From contig NZ_CP013854.1 in NCBI RefSeq assembly GCF_001698125.1, positions 2,356,001 through 2,420,000 of the forward strand: a stretch of DNA of 64,000 nucleotides. Direction: 5' to 3'. Positions 1 to 10,192 of this stretch are shown piece after piece. Under the pieces are notes generated by a model. The model did no database searches. It was not told the DNA's origin and saw only the letters and a program-made list of their open reading frames with translations. The position numbers and the translations under genes were made by a program. The DNA is from Pseudonocardia sp. HH130630-07. GTDB lineage: Bacteria; Actinomycetota; Actinomycetes; Mycobacteriales; Pseudonocardiaceae. How positions within the stretch are numbered: position 1 is the first letter of the stretch; each line of letters opens with the position of its first letter.

Positions 1-193
1 GCGGGACGACCGCGACCGCGCGGGTCCGTTCCTCCTGGGCCCCGGAACCGTCGACGGGAACCTGCTGGGTCGCGGGCTCCCCCTCCTTGGGCCGGGGGGT
101 GGGACTGGGCCGGAACCCGGACGGCCGGCGTACGGGTCGGGTCGGCTGGGCCGGGGCGGGCTGCTGGCTCGTGGCGTGCTCCACCGTCGTCAC
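1..193 (-). CDS. Pro-rich protein, N-terminal fragment (runs off window)
   Basis: The reading frame opens with GTG at 193, preceded by a good Shine-Dalgarno (AAGGACG) and only 16 nt after the trmB stop, then stays open to the window edge (about 64 residues). The visible part is rich in Pro, Gln and Arg (for example QQPAPAQPTRPVRRP) and looks disordered, so it is probably a cytoplasmic tail or linker before a domain outside the window. It is most likely the last visible gene of the glycosyltransferase-trmB operon. Function is not recognisable. In mycobacteria trmB is followed by Rv0207c and mmpL3, but nothing here is enough to claim either. Confidence 0.55.
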   Translation of the reverse strand, partial: MTTVEHATSQQPAPAQPTRPVRRPSGFRPSPTPRPKEGEPATQQVPVDGSGAQEERTRAVAVVP

Positions 194-209
194 GGGCGTC
201 CTTCGGGGG

Positions 210-1004
210 TCACTCGACCGGGGGGTCATCTCGGGGGATGTCTCGACCGTAGTCGGTTACTGTCCGTAACTCATCTGAAGCATTCGTGTGATCAGCCACA
301 CAGATCAGATCGCGGACCGGGCGGCCCTCCTCGTGGGCCCGGTCCTCGAACTTCGTCACCGGACGCATGGCCGGCCGCTCCTGCCAGCCGTCCGGGCCGG
401 GCGGGAACCCCGGGTCCGGGCGCAGTGCCGGCTCGGCCGAGACGACCCGGCGCATCTGCTCCGCGTAGTGCGGCCAGTCCGTCGCCAGGTGCAGGACACC
501 ACCCGGGACGAGCCGGGAGGCGGCCAGCCGGACGAACTCCGGCTGGATCAGCCGGCGCTTGTGGTGCCGCCGCTTCGGCCACGGGTCCGGAAAGAAGATC
601 CGCAGCCCGTCCAGCGTCCGCGGGGCGATCGCGTGGGTCAGCAGCTCGACCGCGTCGCCGCGGAGCAGCCGCTGGTTCGTCAGGCCGGCCTGCTCGATCC
701 GCATCAGCAGCTGGGCCAGGCCCGGCTCGTAGACCTCGACCGCGAGATGGTCGGTCTCCGGCTCGGCCGCGGCGAGCAGCGCGGAGGTCTCCCCCATGCC
801 GGAACCGATCTCGAGGACCACCGGGGCGTCCCGGTCGAACGCGGCACGGGGATCCCACCCGCCGGACCGGGCGCTCCCGACGATCTCGTCGACCTCGGCC
901 CCCCAGACCGGCCACAGCCGGCGCCAGGCCGACTCCTGGCCGTCGGAGAGCCGGACGCGCTGGTGGACGTAGGAGCGGATCCGCCGGTCGGCGACGTCAG
1001 GCAC
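210..1004 (-). CDS. trmB: tRNA (guanine-N7-)-methyltransferase
   Basis: TrmB uses S-adenosylmethionine to methylate N7 of guanosine 46 in the tRNA variable loop. Visible hallmarks are the SAM-binding motif LEIGSGMGE near the middle of the N-terminal half and the family signature FFPDPWPKRRHHKRRL, followed by the C-terminal TKFEDRA segment typical of the family. The GTG at 1004 overlaps the upstream glycosyltransferase stop by 8 nt and gives 264 aa, a normal length. An ATG at 1052 in the same frame would add 16 Pro/Cys-rich residues and a 56-nt overlap, so I prefer 1004. It is co-transcribed with the upstream glycosyltransferases. Confidence 0.93.
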   Translation of the reverse strand: MPDVADRRIRSYVHQRVRLSDGQESAWRRLWPVWGAEVDEIVGSARSGGWDPRAAFDRDAPVVLEIGSGMGETSALLAAAEPETDHLAVEVYEPGLAQLLMRIEQAGLTNQRLLRGDAVELLTHAIAPRTLDGLRIFFPDPWPKRRHHKRRLIQPEFVRLAASRLVPGGVLHLATDWPHYAEQMRRVVSAEPALRPDPGFPPGPDGWQERPAMRPVTKFEDRAHEEGRPVRDLICVADHTNASDELRTVTDYGRDIPRDDPPVE

Positions 1005-2001
1005 CGGGGCGGTTCGGGTCGGCGGCGGGCAGGCGCACGTGGGCGGTGGCACCGGGCAGCCGTCCGCGGACGTAGCCGGCCGCGGTGACCCCGAAGCAGG
1101 CGACGATCGCGGCGGCCGACGCGGGGTTGCGCTCCCGGGCCTCCCGCAGGACGCCCTTCGGCAGCACCTTCATCGTGTAGCTGCTCTCCGCGGACAGCGA
1201 GTCCCCGGTCCCGACGACGCGGGACACGGCGGCCTTCGAGATCCCCTCGGCCCAGCCGCGGCGCAGCAGGTACTTCCAGGAGACGCGGTCGTCGGAGACC
1301 CGGTGGTCGATGGCGGCCTTCGGCTCGAACAGGATCCGCGGCGACCGACCGTCGGCGACGTAGGCCTGCCGGGCGCGGATGCAGAGCTCGGTCTCCTCGC
1401 AGCCCAGCGGGTTCTTGCCGATCCGGCCCATGTCCTCGGCGAACCCGCCGACGCGCTTGAACACCTCGGCGCGCAGCGACATGTTGCAGCCCATGAGGTT
1501 GCGCATCTCGGCGCGCTCGGTGGGCTGGCCGGTGTAGGTGCACCCGACGACCCAGTCCAGCTCGCCGGTCGCGTCCCGGTCACCGGGCACGGCGCCGGGC
1601 AGCGTGCGCGGCCGTCCGTCCGGCCACCTCGGGTGGGCGATGCCGCCGACCCCGATGACGTCCGGGTCGGCGTAGGGCGCGAGGAGCGCACCCAGCCAGC
1701 CCGGCCGGGCCGCGGCGTCGTCGTCGAGGAAGACGACGACCTCGCCGGAGGCGAGCTCGACGGCGGTGTTGCGGGCCCCGGACAGGCCCTGGGCGCGCTC
1801 GTTGGCGACCACGACCACGCCGCGCGGGCCGAACTCCTCCTCGGCGCGCTCACGCAGGCGCTCGTTGTGGTCGACGACGACGATCGTCTCGACCGGCCGG
1901 ACCTCCTGGGCCTCGACCGACTCGACGGCCGCCTTGATGTCGAACCAGCGCTTCTCGGTGTAGATGCACACGACGACGCTGGCCGTCGGCAGGACGCTCA
2001 C
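997..2001 (-). CDS. family 2 glycosyltransferase
   Basis: A GT-A fold glycosyltransferase of 334 aa. The N-terminus has the nucleotide-sugar binding strand (ASVVVCIYTEKR, IVVVDHNERL) and the metal-binding acidic motif VVFLDDDAAARPGWL around residues 88-102. A later CEETELCIRARQ segment resembles the catalytic ED motif of the family. No membrane helices are evident, so it is probably a cytoplasmic enzyme acting on a sugar or lipid acceptor. It starts with GTG; a GAGGAG lies 12 nt upstream. It sits 69 nt after another GT2 gene and overlaps trmB. The acceptor and donor cannot be inferred. Confidence 0.85.
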   Translation of the reverse strand: MSVLPTASVVVCIYTEKRWFDIKAAVESVEAQEVRPVETIVVVDHNERLRERAEEEFGPRGVVVVANERAQGLSGARNTAVELASGEVVVFLDDDAAARPGWLGALLAPYADPDVIGVGGIAHPRWPDGRPRTLPGAVPGDRDATGELDWVVGCTYTGQPTERAEMRNLMGCNMSLRAEVFKRVGGFAEDMGRIGKNPLGCEETELCIRARQAYVADGRSPRILFEPKAAIDHRVSDDRVSWKYLLRRGWAEGISKAAVSRVVGTGDSLSAESSYTMKVLPKGVLREARERNPASAAAIVACFGVTAAGYVRGRLPGATAHVRLPAADPNRPGA

Positions 2002-2070
2002 GACGTTCTCGCTCCTCGGGTCGACACACCGCGGGGCACTGGCCCCATGGCAGGTGCGGAGGGAGCAGGG

Positions 2071-3030
2071 TCAGCGGGCGTAGCCCGACGCCTTGCGGCG
2101 CTGCTCCATGCGGCGGTGCTCGGACATCAGGGTACGCAGTACCCGGGTGCCGTCCGCGAAGGTCCGCAGGTTCGTCTCGCCGAACATGCGCTCACGCTCG
2201 ACCGACGGCACCTCGGTGATCTTCAGATCGGCCGCGGCCACCCGGCAGTTCAGCACGGTCTCGATCTCGAAACCGTCGCCCCACAGCATCGCCCCGTCCT
2301 CCGGCTGCGGAGCGGCCGGGTCCGGCAGCTCCAGCTGCGGCACGAGGTCGGCCCAGAACGCGTTGTAGCCGTAGCAGAGGTCCGAGTACCGGGTGCCGAA
2401 CAGCCGGTTCGCGACGGTGTTCAGTCCGGCGTTGCCCGACTTGCGCAGCAGGGTGATGTCGTCGGACCCGCCGCCCTTGCAGAACCGGCTGCCCTTCGCG
2501 AAGTCGGCGCCCTCGACCAGGGCGTTCACGAAGGCCGGGATCTCGTTCGGGTCGGCCGAGCCGTCGGCGTCGAACATGACGATGACGTCGCCGGTCGCCG
2601 CGGTGAAACCGCAGGCCATCGCGTTGCCCTTGCCCTTGCGGGTCTGGGTGATGACGCGGGCCCAGGGCAGGGTCCGGCGGGCGACCGCGACCGTGTTGTC
2701 GGTCGAGTTGCCGTCGACGACGATGACCTCGTGCACGGCGGGCCGCACCGCGGCGATCGCCGGCAGCACGATCTCCAGGTTCCGGGCCTCGTTGCGGGTC
2801 GGGACGATCACCGACACGGCGGGGTTCGCGCTACGGCGGGGGGCCGGACGGGGCCGCGGGCGCCGGAAGCCCTCGGGGCCCTCCGGCTGCGGGGCGTGCG
2901 GAACGCCACCGGTCCGGGCCGGGTTGGCCGGGAACGTCGGCTGTGCCGCCCCGGCTCCGTGCTGCTGTCCGGGGCGCGCGGGCGCGCTCGACTCGGGCGT
3001 GGCCGGGCGGGCGGGCGTAACGGCGCTCAC
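2071..3030 (-). CDS. DPM1/GtrB-like family 2 glycosyltransferase
   Basis: A 319-aa GT2 enzyme. After about 80 Pro/Ala-rich residues come VSVIVPTRNEARNLE, VIVVDGNSTDNT, then the DxD motif VIVMFDADGSADPNE and AKGSRF, typical of polyprenyl-phosphate mannose/glucose synthases. A conserved FGETNLRTFADG segment lies near the C-terminus. No C-terminal membrane helices are visible, so it resembles soluble DPM1 more than GtrB. The GTG at 3030 is chosen because GGAGGA lies just before it; the frame stays open upstream to 3558 but that part is low-complexity. It is the first gene of the minus-strand operon running through trmB. Confidence 0.85.
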   Translation of the reverse strand: MSAVTPARPATPESSAPARPGQQHGAGAAQPTFPANPARTGGVPHAPQPEGPEGFRRPRPRPAPRRSANPAVSVIVPTRNEARNLEIVLPAIAAVRPAVHEVIVVDGNSTDNTVAVARRTLPWARVITQTRKGKGNAMACGFTAATGDVIVMFDADGSADPNEIPAFVNALVEGADFAKGSRFCKGGGSDDITLLRKSGNAGLNTVANRLFGTRYSDLCYGYNAFWADLVPQLELPDPAAPQPEDGAMLWGDGFEIETVLNCRVAAADLKITEVPSVERERMFGETNLRTFADGTRVLRTLMSEHRRMEQRRKASGYAR

Positions 3031-3262
3031 ACTTCCTCCATACAGGTTCCGCTCCCTCCGTCCAACGACGAAGTCACGGTCTGGTTGCGGTTCTCGTGTC
3101 GGGCAGCTTCCTCGGCCCCGATCGTGAGACGTACCGAGCGTCGAGGGGGTTGCCCCGGGCGGTTGTTCCGTCCGGGCCCGGCGCCCGGTTCGGCCGGTGT
3201 GACGGAGTCGATCGCGCGCGGCCGTTCCGCCGTTCCGGCGCCGGAACGGCGACACTGTGTGC

Positions 3263-4033
3263 ATGTGGCTCGCAGCGCCGGAGCGGCGCGGTGTCGATCT
3301 CGCCGGGGAGCTGCGGCCGGGGCTCGCGCTGGCCGGGATGGACGCGGTGGAGCGACTGTCCTTGCAGGTGGAGGCCCTGTCCGCGGTGGCGCTGCGTCGT
3401 TCCCGACCGGCGGCGGACCCGCGATGGTGGTCGGCACGCCTCGCCGGGCCGGCGGCCGAGTTCGACGCCGGGTGGGCCCGCCGCGCGGGTCCGCTGCTGT
3501 GTCGTGCACACGCGACGCGCGGACTGGGCCGCTCGGGCATCGATGTGACAGACCTCACTCACCCTCCGTCACGCCCACTCGGGCCGATCCTGGGACGCGC
3601 GGTGTCCGCCGTGCTGCCCGGCCCGCCCGGCGGATCGCGGTGGCCGTTCGCCTCCGGTGGCGCGGCGGTCCTGGTGCCCGGCTCGGTGATCCCGGCCCTG
3701 TCGGTGCTCGCGGGGAGCGGGCGCGGGCTGCCGGGCCCGGGCCCTGTGCTGGTGTGCGCGGGGCTGGTCCTGCTCGTCGTGGCGGGCGCGGGGCTCCGGG
3801 TCCGCGCCGTCCGGGCGGCACGGGCGCGGGAGCAGACCCGGCGGGTCCGCGCGGCGGTGCTCGGCGCGGCGGAGCGGGAGCTGGCCCGGCGGACGGTCGA
3901 GATCGAACACGCGCTCGCCCGCGGGACGGGTGCCGGATCCCCCGTGGAGGGGGCCGCCGGCCCCCTCCGGAGTGCGGACGCCGGGTGCGGGGCCGGGCCG
4001 ATCCGTGAGGGCGGGCCGGCCGGTGCGTACTGA
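3263..4033 (+). CDS. hypothetical protein with a membrane hairpin
   Basis: About 256 aa, unrecognised. The N-terminal half is Ala/Arg-rich and probably helical. The middle has two hydrophobic stretches (AAVLVPGSVIPALSVLAG and VLVCAGLVLLVVAGAGL), which could form a two-helix membrane hairpin, followed by a charged helical segment (RAAREQTRRV region) suggestive of a coiled coil. A Gly/Pro-rich tail ends the protein. GTG 3257 is in frame two codons before ATG 3263. It is divergent from the glycosyltransferase operon and its stop overlaps the next small gene by 11 nt. Function unknown. Confidence 0.55.
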   Translation: MWLAAPERRGVDLAGELRPGLALAGMDAVERLSLQVEALSAVALRRSRPAADPRWWSARLAGPAAEFDAGWARRAGPLLCRAHATRGLGRSGIDVTDLTHPPSRPLGPILGRAVSAVLPGPPGGSRWPFASGGAAVLVPGSVIPALSVLAGSGRGLPGPGPVLVCAGLVLLVVAGAGLRVRAVRAARAREQTRRVRAAVLGAAERELARRTVEIEHALARGTGAGSPVEGAAGPLRSADAGCGAGPIREGGPAGAY

Positions 4034-4334
4034 TCCGGGTGCCACACAGGGCCCGGTCCGGTGGCCGTGCGGCACGACCGCGGTGGCCGCGGGCCTCGCG
4101 GCGCCGTGGTGGGCGACGGTCCGGGTGCCGCGCTCCGCCGTGCGGTCCGAGGACCTGCTGGGAACGGGCTCCGCCGTCCCGGTGCGCGGGCCGGGGGCGC
4201 GCGACACCGACGGCGACGGCCGGGCCGACGTCCTCCTCGTCGACGGTCCGTACGCGACCACCCGCTGGACCGACACCGACGGCGACGGACTCGCCGACCA
4301 GGTGCTCACCCTGGACCTGCCGGACCCGCCCTGA
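4023..4334 (+). CDS. small protein with two DxDxDG calcium-binding-type repeats
   Basis: A 103-aa protein starting at GTG 4023, overlapping the upstream gene by 11 nt. Its C-terminal half carries two copies of an acidic motif, DTDGDGRADVLLVDG and DTDGDGLADQVLTLD, about 18 residues apart. These match the DxDxDGxxD calcium loop seen in thrombospondin type 3 and dockerin-like repeats, often found in secreted or surface proteins of actinomycetes. The N-terminus has a moderately hydrophobic stretch (TTAVAAGLAAPWWATV) that could be a weak export signal or membrane anchor. Calcium binding is inferred from the motif only. Confidence 0.6.
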   Translation: MRTDPGATQGPVRWPCGTTAVAAGLAAPWWATVRVPRSAVRSEDLLGTGSAVPVRGPGARDTDGDGRADVLLVDGPYATTRWTDTDGDGLADQVLTLDLPDPP

Positions 4335-4335
4335 G

Positions 4336-4367
4336 CCGCAGCACCCCGGCTCCGCGGGGGTGTGCGG
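4336..4367. terminator. bidirectional hairpin terminator
   Basis: Arms CCGCA-G-CACCCC and GGGGTG-TGCGG (one bulged G) around a 9-nt loop, lying between two convergent genes that stop at 4334 and 4380. Confidence 0.55.
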
Positions 4368-4379
4368 GCGGGACCGGGG

Positions 4380-4835
4380 TCAGCTGTCGGACTGGTCCGA
4401 CGACGTCCGGGGCTCGGGGTCGGGGTTACCGCCGCGGCGGAACCGGCCGGGGCCCGAGCGCTGCTCGGCGATCTTCTGGTCGATCTCGGCGGAGACCTTC
4501 AGCTGCCGCCGCCGCTCCCGGATCCGCAGCAGGACCAGCATGCTGACGCCGTAGGCGATGCCGACCAGCAGCAGCACGACGCCCATCTTGAAGACGATCG
4601 TCTGCGCCGTGTTCGTGGTGTCCGGCACGGGCACGATCGAGATCATCCCGAGCACCCCGAGGGTGAGCAGGTGGAACAGCACCACCAGCAGCCGGTTGAT
4701 CGAGTGCGCCGTCTCGTTGTTCTGGAAGACGTCCTCCAGGAACGGTTGCCCCGAGCGCAGCAGGATCTGTCCGACGCCGACCGTGATCACCACTCCGATC
4801 ACGACCAGTGCCAGGTAACTTCCGGTTCCCTCCAC
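4380..4835 (-). CDS. three-helix membrane protein, conserved hypothetical
   Basis: A 151-aa integral membrane protein. Hydrophobic segments are at about residues 7-26, 48-67 and 83-103, followed by a basic cytoplasmic helix (LRIRERRRQLKV) and a polar tail rich in Arg, Pro and Ser. The start ATG 4835 follows the gene-free TetR downstream region. Compact proteins of this kind are common in actinobacteria, but no enzymatic motif is visible and I assign no function. Confidence 0.75.
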   Translation of the reverse strand: MEGTGSYLALVVIGVVITVGVGQILLRSGQPFLEDVFQNNETAHSINRLLVVLFHLLTLGVLGMISIVPVPDTTNTAQTIVFKMGVVLLLVGIAYGVSMLVLLRIRERRRQLKVSAEIDQKIAEQRSGPGRFRRGGNPDPEPRTSSDQSDS

Positions 4836-4915
4836 GGTGGGCCCCTCCCCGTGCGCGAGCAGGGCTGAAGCCTACCCTGAGCGATCGCTCCGACGCTGTG
4901 TGCAGGCGTCCGGTT

Positions 4916-5488
4916 TCACCCCGTCCGGGGCCGCGCCGCGAGCAGGGACTGCAGGGTGTCGTGCAGCTCGGCCGGCGAGACGTCGCCGGTCAGCGGGGCG
5001 CCGGTGAGGGTGCGCAGGTAGAGGCCGTCGCCGACGAGCTGGACGAGCCAGGCCACGACCGGGTCGTCGATCTCCGTGCGCAGGGCGGCCAGGCCGTCGG
5101 CGTCGACCGTGGCGAGGGCGTCCCGGGCGGCGTCACCGGCCGCGCCCCCGTCGGCGATCCGGAGCGTCGCCAGGTACGTGCGGGTCAGGCCGACCGGCGA
5201 GCCCCCGCCGGGCACCGAGGTCCGCAGGTAGTAGGACACGGCGCCGCCGGGGTCGGTGCGCATCAGCTCCGCGTCGGTGGCGCTGCGCTCCCGCAGCCGG
5301 TCCAGCAGCCCGGCGGCGAGGGACTCCTTCGAGTTGAAGTGGTAGAGCAGGCCGCCCTTGGAGACCTCGGCGACCGCGGCGACGGCGTCCAGCGTCGTCC
5401 CGCCCGGCCCCTGCTCGACCAGCACCGTCTCGTACGCGTCGAGCACGCGGTCGCGGGCCGATCCTGCTGCGTTCCGCCGCTCGGCCAT
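4916..5488 (-). CDS. TetR-family repressor of the divergent MFS exporter
   Basis: 190 aa. The N-terminal helix-turn-helix is clear (TTLDAVAAVAEVSKGGLLYHFNSKESL, residues about 30-55), followed by an all-helical ligand domain. It is divergent from a 14-helix drug exporter and the 117-bp gap holds two near-identical palindromes with ACCGTC/GACGGT arms (5545-5583). That is the classical arrangement for a repressor controlling itself and an efflux pump induced by its substrate. The ligand cannot be predicted. Confidence 0.9.
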   Translation of the reverse strand: MAERRNAAGSARDRVLDAYETVLVEQGPGGTTLDAVAAVAEVSKGGLLYHFNSKESLAAGLLDRLRERSATDAELMRTDPGGAVSYYLRTSVPGGGSPVGLTRTYLATLRIADGGAAGDAARDALATVDADGLAALRTEIDDPVVAWLVQLVGDGLYLRTLTGAPLTGDVSPAELHDTLQSLLAARPRTG

Positions 5489-5544
5489 GCGCGCACCCTA
5501 CCGGCGGTGCCCCGTCTCACACGGCCGGCAGGGCCTGGGAACTG

Positions 5545-5583
5545 TACCGTCTGGACGGTATAGTTCTGCACCGTCCGGACGGT
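5545..5583. promoter_or_regulatory. two tandem TetR operators
   Basis: TACCGTC-TG-GACGGTA (5545-5560) and the perfect 14-bp palindrome ACCGTCCGGACGGT (5570-5583), centres 24 bp apart, between the divergent TetR and MFS genes. The second overlaps the likely promoter/leader of the MFS gene, just before its AAGGAG ribosome binding site (5593-5598). Confidence 0.85.
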
Positions 5584-5605
5584 AAAGCACAGAAGGAGAC
5601 GAGAG

Positions 5606-7198
5606 ATGTCACGGCCCGAGCTGACGAACCGGGCGGCCGGGACGGACCTGCCCGGTCCGCGTGCCTGGCTCGCACTGGCGGTGCTGGCGATCCCGACCCT
5701 GCTGGTCTCGATCGACAACACGGTGCTGGGCGTGGCGCTGCCCGAGCTGACCGCGGCCCTGCGGCCGGACGCCACGACCCTGCTCTGGGTGGTCGACGTC
5801 TACCCGCTGGTGCTGGCCGGCCTGCTCGTCACCATGGGCACCCTCGGCGACCGGATCGGCCGCCGCAGGCTGCTCCTGATCGGTGTCGCCGGGTTCGGGC
5901 TGGTGTCGCTGCTCGCGGCGTTCGCCACCTCGGCCGGGCAGCTGGTCGCGGCCCGTGCGCTGCTCGGCGTCTTCGGGGCGATGCTCATGCCCGCGACGCT
6001 CGCCCTGATCCGGACGGTGTTCGTCGACCGCGCCCGGCGCCGGCTCGCGCTCGCGATCTGGGCCACCGGCTTCGCCGCCGGTGCGGCGCTGGGCCCGATC
6101 GTCGGCGGGCTGCTGCTGGAGCACTTCTGGTGGGGCTCGATCTTCGCGATGAGCGTGCCGCCGATGGCCGTGCTGCTCCTCGTCGCACCGGTCCTGCTGC
6201 CGGAGTCCCGGGCCGCGGCGCCGGGGCGGCCGGACCCGGTCGGCGTCGTGCTGTCGCTGCTGGCGATGGGGCCGCTGGTCCTGGCGATCAAGCTGGCCGG
6301 CTCCGGTGACGCGGCCGGGGCGCTGCTCGCGCTCGTGGTCGGTGCCGGTGCCGGGGTGGCGTTCGCCGCGCACTCGCGGCGCCGGGTGCGCCGCGGGCTC
6401 GACCCGCTGATCGATCTCGAGCTGTTCTCCCGGCCGGTGCTGCGCTACAGCGCGCTGGCCAACGCGACGACCATGTTCGGCCTGACCGGGCTGCTGTTCT
6501 TCGCCGCCCAGTACCTGCAGCTCGTGCTGGGGTCCTCGCCGCTGCAGGCCGGCCTGCTGCTGCTCCCCGGTTTCGTGGTGACGACGATCGCCGGGCTGCT
6601 CGCGGCCCGGCTGGCCAGGCGGTTCCCGCTGCACGGCCTGGTCGCCACCGGGCTGGCACTGGTCCTCGCCGGGTTCGTGCTGGTCCTGTTCGTCCGGGTG
6701 GACTCGGCGGTGGCCCTGCTGATGACGGCCGCGGTCCTGATCGGCGCCGGGATCGGACTGTCCGAGACCGTCACCAACGACGCGATCCTGGCCGCGGCGC
6801 CGCCAGAGAAGGCCGGCGCCGCCTCGGCGGTGTCCGAGACGGCCTACGAGGTCGGCGCCGTGCTCGGCACCGCGCTGGTCGGCGGCGTGCTCTCCGCCGT
6901 CTACCGGGCGGGTGTCGTCCTCCCGGACGGGGCGCCGGCCGCGGCCGGGGAGACCATCGGCGCGGCCGTGAGCGCGGCGGCCGGTCTGCCGTCCGGGCCC
7001 GCGGCCGAGCTCGTCGCGTCCGCCCGCACGGCGTTCGTGGCCGGGGTCGACGTCGCGGCCGGGGTCGCGGCCGTCGCGGTCGCCGTGGTCCTGGTGGCCG
7101 CCGGAACCGGTCTGCGGCGGGCGCACCGCGCCGTGCTGGCGGCCGGGGTCGCCGGCATGGACCCGGCGGCGTCGCACGCGGTGAGCGGCCGGCGGTGA
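5606..7198 (+). CDS. DHA2-type MFS drug/proton antiporter (14 TM)
   Basis: 530 aa with about 14 hydrophobic helices, the DHA2 (QacA/SmvA) architecture. Typical motifs are IDNTVLGVALPELTAAL in helix 1, the motif A loop GTLGDRIGRRR between helices 2 and 3, and motif C-like GFAAGAALGPIVGG in helix 5. It should expel cationic or amphipathic compounds using the proton gradient. The ATG 5606 is preceded by AAGGAG at ideal spacing. Expression is likely controlled by the divergent TetR through the two operators upstream. Confidence 0.9.
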   Translation: MSRPELTNRAAGTDLPGPRAWLALAVLAIPTLLVSIDNTVLGVALPELTAALRPDATTLLWVVDVYPLVLAGLLVTMGTLGDRIGRRRLLLIGVAGFGLVSLLAAFATSAGQLVAARALLGVFGAMLMPATLALIRTVFVDRARRRLALAIWATGFAAGAALGPIVGGLLLEHFWWGSIFAMSVPPMAVLLLVAPVLLPESRAAAPGRPDPVGVVLSLLAMGPLVLAIKLAGSGDAAGALLALVVGAGAGVAFAAHSRRRVRRGLDPLIDLELFSRPVLRYSALANATTMFGLTGLLFFAAQYLQLVLGSSPLQAGLLLLPGFVVTTIAGLLAARLARRFPLHGLVATGLALVLAGFVLVLFVRVDSAVALLMTAAVLIGAGIGLSETVTNDAILAAAPPEKAGAASAVSETAYEVGAVLGTALVGGVLSAVYRAGVVLPDGAPAAAGETIGAAVSAAAGLPSGPAAELVASARTAFVAGVDVAAGVAAVAVAVVLVAAGTGLRRAHRAVLAAGVAGMDPAASHAVSGRR

Positions 7199-7363
7199 CC
7201 CGACCCGGGTACGGGTGACCGTCCACCGCCCCGCCCGGGGCGTTCCGGCGACCGGACGCGTGTGCGGTCCACCGATCGGGGTCGCTGCGTTCCCCTCCTG
7301 GTTCACTACGGCGAGCGCGGTGGCCGGGGCCGGTCGCCGGAACGAACCGATCGGGAGCCCGCC

Positions 7364-7702
7364 GTGCCCTACGACGTGGTCAGCGCCTACACCCTGGTCC
7401 TCGGCGAGGCGTCGGACGACGCGACGGACCCGCAGGGCCAGCCGCAGGTGACCGTCCACTCCACGGCGACCGACGCCTGGCGCGCGCTCGACCGCGCCGT
7501 CCGGGAGCGCTGCGGCATGCGGCCCCGCCCGCGCCGGAGCATCGACCCGGACGCGGTGATCCGGCTCGCCGACGCGTGGCGGGCCGCCGATCCGGAGGCG
7601 CGCTACTGGCAGGTCACCGCGCACCGGCTGCCGATCATGGTTCCGGAACTGGCCCGTACCTCCCCGGGAGGCGTGGGCCGCTTCTGTACTGAAGATGCGT
7701 AA
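7364..7702 (+). CDS. small hypothetical protein
   Basis: About 112 aa from GTG 7364 (PYDVVSAYTLVLGEASDD...). The frame is open upstream to 7262, but the region before 7364 is Arg/Gly-rich and GGGAG precedes the GTG. The middle (HSTATDAWRALDRAVRERCG) looks helical and the end contains RYWQVTAHRLPI. No known domain is recognised. It lies between the MFS gene and the pckG leader. Confidence 0.5.
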   Translation: MPYDVVSAYTLVLGEASDDATDPQGQPQVTVHSTATDAWRALDRAVRERCGMRPRPRRSIDPDAVIRLADAWRAADPEARYWQVTAHRLPIMVPELARTSPGGVGRFCTEDA

Positions 7703-8061
7703 GTGTGACCGTGCGAAACCGAGAACCGGACTCTTCCGAGTTGCGAACGAGTTTATTCGGCGGTAACCGTCGCTTTCTGCAATATCGGCGCGGTGTGTCC
7801 TGGAATACGTCACCCGGATCGGGTTGCGATCGTGTGACAGGGCTGTCACCAGCGACGACGCTGGTGGACCGGGTCGTCGCCTGGATCGATTTACCTGATC
7901 GGTGCTGTGCCTGACCTCTCAATACGACCCGTGGGTCGGTCGCGATTCCGCGGGTAGCCTCGCTCTACACCATTTCCCGTCAGGCCCGTACCGAGTTCGG
8001 TCCGGGCTCCTAGCAGTTCCCCCGGAAGACGGGCCGGGGCCGGCGAGGAGAACAGGACGAG
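7703..8061 (+). promoter_or_regulatory. pckG upstream region and leader with dyads
   Basis: 359 bp without a gene and visibly less GC-rich than its surroundings up to about 7930. It holds a 16-bp dyad GTGACA-N4-TGTCAC (7834-7849) overlapping a hairpin CACCAGCG-ACGA-CGCTGGTG (7847-7866). A possible -10 box (TAGCCT) lies near 7953, and the pckG ribosome binding site GAGGAG near 8046. PEP carboxykinase is usually carbon-source regulated, so the dyad is a plausible regulator site; no known consensus is matched. Confidence 0.5.
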
Positions 8062-9879
<1,818 letters not shown>

Positions 9880-9911
9880 CAGGGCGAATTTCACCCGCTT
9901 GGGGCAGTGCT

Positions 9912-9972
9912 TCACGGGGCGTCGTCGCTCACGGTGGTCACCGGAGATCATCCGTTCGGCGGCGCCCCGTGA
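9912..9972 (+). terminator. inverted repeat downstream of pckG
   Basis: Perfect 10-bp arms TCACGGGGCG (9912-9921) and CGCCCCGTGA (9963-9972) separated by 41 nt that can fold further. It begins 33 nt after the pckG stop. There is no U tract, so termination is likely but not certain. Confidence 0.45.
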
Positions 9973-10192
9973 CATCGGCAGGTCATTCTCTGTCGATGCC
10001 GGTGGGTCCTCCGACGGGTAACCTCCCGTGGAGACCGGACGGGTCCGGCCGTCGTCGCTGATCGTGACGACGGTCGTCCCGGCACGGGCACGGCGGGGCC
10101 GCACCGGCGCAACGCCGGCCGCGGCCCGGCGATACACGACGTGAGCGCCGTCCCGGCGTGGTGATGCAGGTACGGCGGAGGTGTGTGGCGCG
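9973..10192. other. intergenic region, no gene seen
   Basis: Together with the preceding hairpin this makes a 313-bp gap. A small dyad CCGTCGTC...GACGACGG lies near 10051-10075. The next gene has GGAGG at 10177-10181. I see no credible small ORF on either strand. Confidence 0.4.

Noticed and set aside
5609..7849. 746-codon minus-strand frame opposite the MFS gene
   Set aside because: Antisense frame rich in Gln/Arg/Gly; the MFS gene and its operators explain the region.
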